Below are positions 6,244 to 9,104 of a stretch of 9,104 bases of DNA, one piece after another. Source of the stretch: Thermoproteota archaeon (GTDB lineage Archaea; Thermoproteota; Methanomethylicia; Methanomethylicales; B66-G16); the NCBI GenBank assembly GCA_003649085.1, contig QMQV01000060.1, positions 1 through 9,104 of the forward strand. The letters run 5' to 3'. Under the pieces are notes generated by a model. That model worked only from the letters and a program-made list of their open reading frames with translations, made no database searches and was not told the DNA's origin. Positions within the stretch are counted from its first letter, which is position 1; each line of letters begins with the position of its first letter. A program made the translations under genes and the position numbers.

Positions 6244-7593
6244 TTATTGAGCCTTCCTCTTCGCATACGCTGCTATCATCGCGATTAAAGCTAAAGCTAA
6301 GATCGCTATAGCTGCATAAGCCCACGCCGGCACAACCTCTACTGTTATCGTCTTTACCTCAGGCTGTGGTGCTGGCATAAGGCCTAGCTCGACATATGGG
6401 TTTACACCAGCAAGTCTTAAGCTCGTGAGCTCAGAAGAGCTGTTTATCGGGAACTCCATTACGGTCGTTACGAATTCCTCTGGGCTATCTATGTAGTCTT
6501 GTAAGATCAAGCCCATTTTAAGGCGAGCATACCACCATTTATAGCTCTTAAAGTCTTTAAACCAAGCTCTTTCTATGCCACTTATGTTGCAAGCCTTGTC
6601 CCAGTCAAAGGCTAGCACTAGGGCGTAGCCCTTGCCTTCGCTTTTATCCCACTTGACGTAGATTCCGGCTACGTTCTTCGCTTCTTCAGGGAGCTGTTTG
6701 ATTTGCTGCTTGCTCAACATCATTACCGTCATCTTGCGCTTGCCTACAGTAGAGTCGTAGACTGCTTGAAAAGCATCGTCTTTACACCACGGGGGTACAG
6801 CCAAGATGACATACTCTTGACCTACCTCTTCTATTGGCAAGTGCTGGTCAAGGTACTTGATTATTAACACGCCACTTGTTAGCCCAGGGCATATGTGGTT
6901 GTGAAGTTCAGCAGCCTTCAAGAGCTCGTATGGTAAGCCCTTGTCCCAGCAAGCAGCTATGGTTATAATTGAAAACTCATTGCCGCCGAAGACCTTATTC
7001 TCCATCTTCTCATGCCATGCCTCAGGCTTGCTTAACAACAGCTCAGCGCTGATGTTTTCAACAGCTATCTTCTCGAAAACCTCTTCATCAGGTAAGTTCA
7101 TGAAGGCTTGCTGGATGGAGAGCTTGTCCTCGGTTTCCTCCCATGCATCCATGTAGGATGCTAGGATAGCGCTATTAGCTTGAACGTATACGCACATACC
7201 GGTGTCTCTGCTGTAAAAAGCAAACCACAGAGGAAGCCACTTGCTCCGCTGAACGACTACTAGGTTCCCCTTGCTCTTAGAACAGCCTGAAATTAGCGTA
7301 AGCGCATCTAAGCAGCAAGCTGTTGGATACTTGTCAGCAATTATCGGGTTTCCAGCATCTGTAAGCACCAAGATGTTAGAATCGCCATGCTGAAAGCCAA
7401 GCTTTTGCATCGCCACCTTAACAGCTCTATATGCTAGTAAGTGCATGGGGCTTATGTCCTCTCCGCTTACGAGCAACGTGAGAGGCTCTAGGTCGGGATA
7501 GTCGTCGGTTATGCTCGAGTTAGCTATTGTTACTGTAGAGCAGAAGAAGGAAGCTAACAACATCACAGAGAACATCGCCCTGAAGACCTTCAT
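6244..7593 (-). CDS. Exported, membrane-anchored protein with two FmdE-like half domains
   Basis: This 449-residue protein has a signal peptide (about 1-24, MKVFRAMFSVMLLASFFCS) and one C-terminal membrane helix (about 423-443) followed by AKRKAQ, so the body faces outside. Residues 41-114 and 226-290 both resemble FmdE, the small metal-binding domain named after formylmethanofuran dehydrogenase subunit E. The second half has the metal motif HNHICPG (231-237) and CKDDAFQ (270-276) but DST where the family has a Gly-Cys. The first half lacks HxHxCPG (SPMHLLAY instead) yet keeps CCLDAL (93-98), SGC (102-104) and KGNL (108-111). It may bind a metal, tetrapyrrole or pterin-like cofactor at the cell surface; this is inference, and it is not a formylmethanofuran dehydrogenase subunit by context. 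ATG at 7593 has GGGGTG seven bases upstream. It is monocistronic, with an operator-like palindrome upstream and T-tracts downstream. Confidence 0.82.
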   Translation of the reverse strand: MKVFRAMFSVMLLASFFCSTVTIANSSITDDYPDLEPLTLLVSGEDISPMHLLAYRAVKVAMQKLGFQHGDSNILVLTDAGNPIIADKYPTACCLDALTLISGCSKSKGNLVVVQRSKWLPLWFAFYSRDTGMCVYVQANSAILASYMDAWEETEDKLSIQQAFMNLPDEEVFEKIAVENISAELLLSKPEAWHEKMENKVFGGNEFSIITIAACWDKGLPYELLKAAELHNHICPGLTSGVLIIKYLDQHLPIEEVGQEYVILAVPPWCKDDAFQAVYDSTVGKRKMTVMMLSKQQIKQLPEEAKNVAGIYVKWDKSEGKGYALVLAFDWDKACNISGIERAWFKDFKSYKWWYARLKMGLILQDYIDSPEEFVTTVMEFPINSSSELTSLRLAGVNPYVELGLMPAPQPEVKTITVEVVPAWAYAAIAILALALIAMIAAYAKRKAQ

Positions 7594-7627
7594 ATATCAG
7601 CACCCCTCTTTTGAATAAAAGCTAGGA

Positions 7628-7637
7628 CAATATAAGT
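7628..7637 (-). promoter_or_regulatory. TATA box of the FmdE-like gene
   Basis: Minus-strand ACTTATATTG, centred near 7633, predicts transcription from about 7607. The leader would be only about 14 bases, with the Shine-Dalgarno GGGGTG (7601-7606) almost at the mRNA 5' end. Confidence 0.55.
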
Positions 7638-7665
7638 ATTACTGCTTTCGGTAATATTTATTACC
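7636..7665. promoter_or_regulatory. Operator-like cluster of GTAATA half-sites
   Basis: GGTAATA-TT-TATTACC is a perfect 7-bp inverted repeat at 7650-7665, upstream of the TATA box. A third half-site, GTATTAC at 7636-7642, touches the TATA/BRE edge and pairs with the middle half-site as TATTAC-N8-GTAATA. Three half-sites at a promoter suggest binding by one or two transcription factor dimers. The regulator is unknown. Confidence 0.45.
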
Positions 7666-7951
7666 AAAAATTTTAATAAAAAGGTCGATAGCTGGTAGAA
7701 GAACTCGCTAGGGGGACGCTTAGGGGGCTTAAGGGTCTTAGTTGAAGAAGAGCACCTTAAGGGAAGAGATATGTTAGCAAGTTAGCGTGCGAATCACGTA
7801 CATCCAGCTTAGCTTCAATAGCCTTAGCCGAAGAGCGAAGAGCTGCCATTAAGCTATGGTTAGTATTACAAGGTGTAGGGAATGCTCACATTAATTAAAA
7901 AACGAAGACATCGAGGTTTAAGAAGACATGCACGACTTTCTTAACGTAATC
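7666..7951. other. Intergenic region between vapC and the FmdE-like promoter
   Basis: I see no supported gene here. A minus-strand ATG frame at 7757-7849 encodes only 30 residues and lacks a ribosome site. CTTAAGGG occurs at 7728-7735 and again at 7756-7763, without further structure. The interval is A/G-rich on the plus strand. Confidence 0.4.
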
Positions 7952-8383
7952 TTAAGAAGCTTTTATGGGCAAATCTCCGCTTCTTAAACATTTAACGCCT
8001 ACGTTTTTCGAGACGTTGATTAATCTCTCGTCGTCAGATACGAGCTGCATACTTCTTTTCTTCGCCACTAGCAGATAGGATGCGTCGTAGAAAGTTAACC
8101 CTGTTTGAAAAGCTATAGTAGATGTTTCAATGCCAAGGCGTAAGGCAAAGACATCGATTATCTCCAATCGACTGAGGAGCATGTCTACAAGCTTTAAGAC
8201 CTCTGCAGCTTCATCGAGACTTAGTCTTTTAAGAAAGTAGCTTTCCTTCCATAGGGCATTTCCTACCTCATAGTATGTTAATGTGAGCACACAGCATCTA
8301 TTCTCCTCAATAAACCTCACCATTGCTTTACCATAGAGGCGTATGGAGTTTAAAAGTGCACAGGAATCAAATAAGTAGCTCAA
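7952..8383 (-). CDS. vapC: VapC-type PIN-domain toxin ribonuclease
   Basis: The protein is a 143-residue PIN-domain nuclease. The acidic residues of the Mg/Mn-dependent site are visible in order: Asp6 in YLFDSCALLN, Glu39 in YYEVGNALWKE, Asp100 in TFYDASYLLVAKK, and Asp117/118 in LVSDDERL. Family members cleave RNA (tRNA or rRNA in studied cases) and are held inactive by the cognate VapB. The start is TTG at 8383, whose TTGA overlaps the antitoxin TGA by four bases; this favours translational coupling and low toxin yield relative to antitoxin. AGGGAAG upstream is the likely ribosome site. Length and motifs are normal and nothing suggests loss of activity. It could be an archaeal PIN nuclease with a housekeeping role, but the paired RHH gene makes toxin-antitoxin the best call. 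Confidence 0.9.
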   Translation of the reverse strand: MSYLFDSCALLNSIRLYGKAMVRFIEENRCCVLTLTYYEVGNALWKESYFLKRLSLDEAAEVLKLVDMLLSRLEIIDVFALRLGIETSTIAFQTGLTFYDASYLLVAKKRSMQLVSDDERLINVSKNVGVKCLRSGDLPIKAS

Positions 8384-8610
8384 CGCGCTTCCCTATGCTC
8401 TCTTATAGTCTTTATAAGCTCGTCTTCAGAGATCTTAGACAAAATTTTAGAGGACTTCTCAGCCATATCCTCTAAAAGAGCTAGCTCTCTTCGCTTAACT
8501 TCTTCTTCAAGAGCTTCTCTGATAAGCTGGTTTAAGTTTATCTTAAGCCTATGAGCCTTCTCCCTAAGCTCGTAAGGGACTTTAGCTGAAACCGTCACGT
8601 AGCGGCCCAT
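8380..8610 (-). CDS. vapB: VapB-type ribbon-helix-helix antitoxin
   Basis: This 76-residue protein starts RYVTVSAKVPYELREKAHRL and continues with a predicted helix-turn-helix pair (NLNQLIREALEEEVKRRE), the ribbon-helix-helix DNA-binding fold. The charged C-terminal tail (about 45-76) would wrap VapC. The strand VTVSAKV would insert into the operator major groove. I place the start at ATG 8610, not at the far upstream ATG 8817 of the same open frame, because a strong TATA box lies at 8642-8651 and GGGGATC sits five bases ahead of 8610. The upstream extension would also cross the promoter and has no homologous look. It is the first gene of the operon, overlapping vapC by four bases, and likely represses its own promoter through the inverted repeat there. 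Confidence 0.88.
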   Translation of the reverse strand: MGRYVTVSAKVPYELREKAHRLKINLNQLIREALEEEVKRRELALLEDMAEKSSKILSKISEDELIKTIREHREAR

Positions 8611-8625
8611 TACAAGATCCCCAAC

Positions 8626-8667
8626 TACTACCAAAAAAGTAGTATATAAAGTATTTCCTACTTTTTT
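8626..8667 (-). promoter_or_regulatory. vapBC promoter with inverted-repeat operator around the TATA box
   Basis: Minus-strand CTTTATATAC (8642-8651) is a near-ideal TATA box, giving a start near 8620 and a leader of about 10 bases. AAAAAAGTAG (8633-8642) and its exact inverse CTACTTTTTT (8658-8667) flank it, 15 bases apart. TACTAC (8626-8631) and GTAGTA (8639-8644) form a second inverted pair over the transcription start. This arrangement fits autorepression by the VapB or VapBC complex. Confidence 0.65.
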
Positions 8668-8810
8668 GCAACAGATTTTCAAGACCTGCTCTTTCTTAAC
8701 GGAATAGACCTGATACCTATGACTTCGCAATTGTTGTAAGGGTATGGAGACGTGTAAAGTTTTGTGGTTTTGAATGCAAAAAGCTTTGGAATCGTTAAAG
8801 CATCTTATTC

Positions 8811-9104
8811 TTAACACATAGATTTTAAGACCAACTCTGCTATGTGGAGGACGTTTTTATCTAGCTTAAGCTCGCGTATAACTGACTTAAACTGGTATGT
8901 GCAAAATATGCACGACGTGACTATCGTCTTTTCAGCTGTCATGTCTAATGTCTTAGCAGCTAAGCTTGTAGCAAGGCTTGGAAAAAGGGATTTTACACCA
9001 CCTCCAGCTCCACAGCAAAAGGATTTTTCTCGGCTTGCCTCCATCTCCACAACCTCAACTCCACATTCTCTTAGAATTTCTCTAGGCTCTTCATACATCC
9101 CCTC
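8811..9104 (-). CDS. CCG-domain (HdrB/GlpC/GlcF-like) iron-sulfur protein, C-terminal part
   Basis: This is the C-terminal end of a cysteine-rich CCG-domain protein; the frame stays open past the right edge (EGMYEEPREIL), so the N-terminus is missing. Numbering from the Met at 9098, CCGAGGG is at residues 28-34 and a C-x-x-C (SCIFC) at 63-66. This is the second half of the CxnCCGxnCxxC motif that binds an unusual iron-sulfur cluster in heterodisulfide reductase HdrB/HdrD and in the GlpC/GlcF/LutA families. The text before it (YEEPREILRECGVEVVEM) is standard for the domain. The Met at 9098 is internal rather than a true start, because the preceding domain half with its first cysteines lies outside. 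It probably passes electrons for an FAD-linked dehydrogenase or disulfide reductase; which one cannot be told here. It ends 144 bases before the vapBC promoter. Confidence 0.85.
   Translation of the reverse strand, partial: EGMYEEPREILRECGVEVVEMEASREKSFCCGAGGGVKSLFPSLATSLAAKTLDMTAEKTIVTSCIFCTYQFKSVIRELKLDKNVLHIAELVLKSMC

Noticed and set aside
7728..7763. Repeated CTTAAGGG motifs as a possible repeat array or CRISPR fragment
   Set aside because: There are only two short copies with no regular spacing; no CRISPR array is visible anywhere in the window.
7757..7849. 30-codon minus-strand ORF with ATG at 7849
   Set aside because: It is too short, has no Shine-Dalgarno site or promoter, and no recognisable motif.
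8611..8817. Extension of the vapB frame upstream to ATG 8817
   Set aside because: It runs through a strong TATA box and the inverted-repeat operator, shows no antitoxin-like sequence, and the RHH fold with a good ribosome site begins at 8610.

Overview
The window looks archaeal, most likely from a thermophilic member of the TACK group, although no marker gene here fixes the lineage. The signs are: a tRNA gene without an encoded CCA end; TATA elements about 26 bases ahead of short leaders; Shine-Dalgarno sites of GGTG or GGGG type; a VapBC pair; a CCG-domain heterodisulfide-reductase-like protein; and an FmdE-domain protein. Almost every gene is on the minus strand. The one clear exception is a small DUF6506-like gene at 1576-1905.

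Layout from left to right. Positions 1-153 hold what may be the tail of a frameshifted plus-strand coding sequence. 154-1464 (-) is a DHA2-type MFS exporter, divergent from the DUF6506-like gene. 1906-2480 has no intact gene but contains a decayed FAD/NAD-binding oxidoreductase (about 2063-2289, -) and a perfect inverted repeat. 2481-3332 (-) is an EamA/DMT transporter. 3534-4615 (-) is a dead or dying two-gene operon. Its first member is an unrecognised protein of about 100 residues, split in an A5 run. Its second is a CPBP (CAAX-type) intramembrane protease with three separable lesions, one of them an exact 11-bp tandem duplication. A tRNA-Arg(UCG) gene (4671-4745, -) follows directly after a membrane GT2 glycosyltransferase (4797-5903, -). 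6244-7593 (-) is an exported, membrane-anchored protein with two FmdE-like half domains. 7952-8610 (-) is a vapBC toxin-antitoxin operon with a striking inverted repeat around its TATA box. 8811 to the right edge (-) is the C-terminal part of a CCG-domain protein.

These are mostly independent single-gene units rather than one pathway. The theme is accessory and cell-surface functions (two exporters, a polymer-type glycosyltransferase, a surface FmdE protein, a toxin-antitoxin pair) mixed with gene decay. The observations most worth following are the FmdE protein, whose two half domains have lost complementary motifs; the palindromic elements at the fmdE-like and vapBC promoters; and the CPBP pseudogene, whose ancestral 255-codon frame can be rebuilt exactly. 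I did not find a clearly new multi-gene system.
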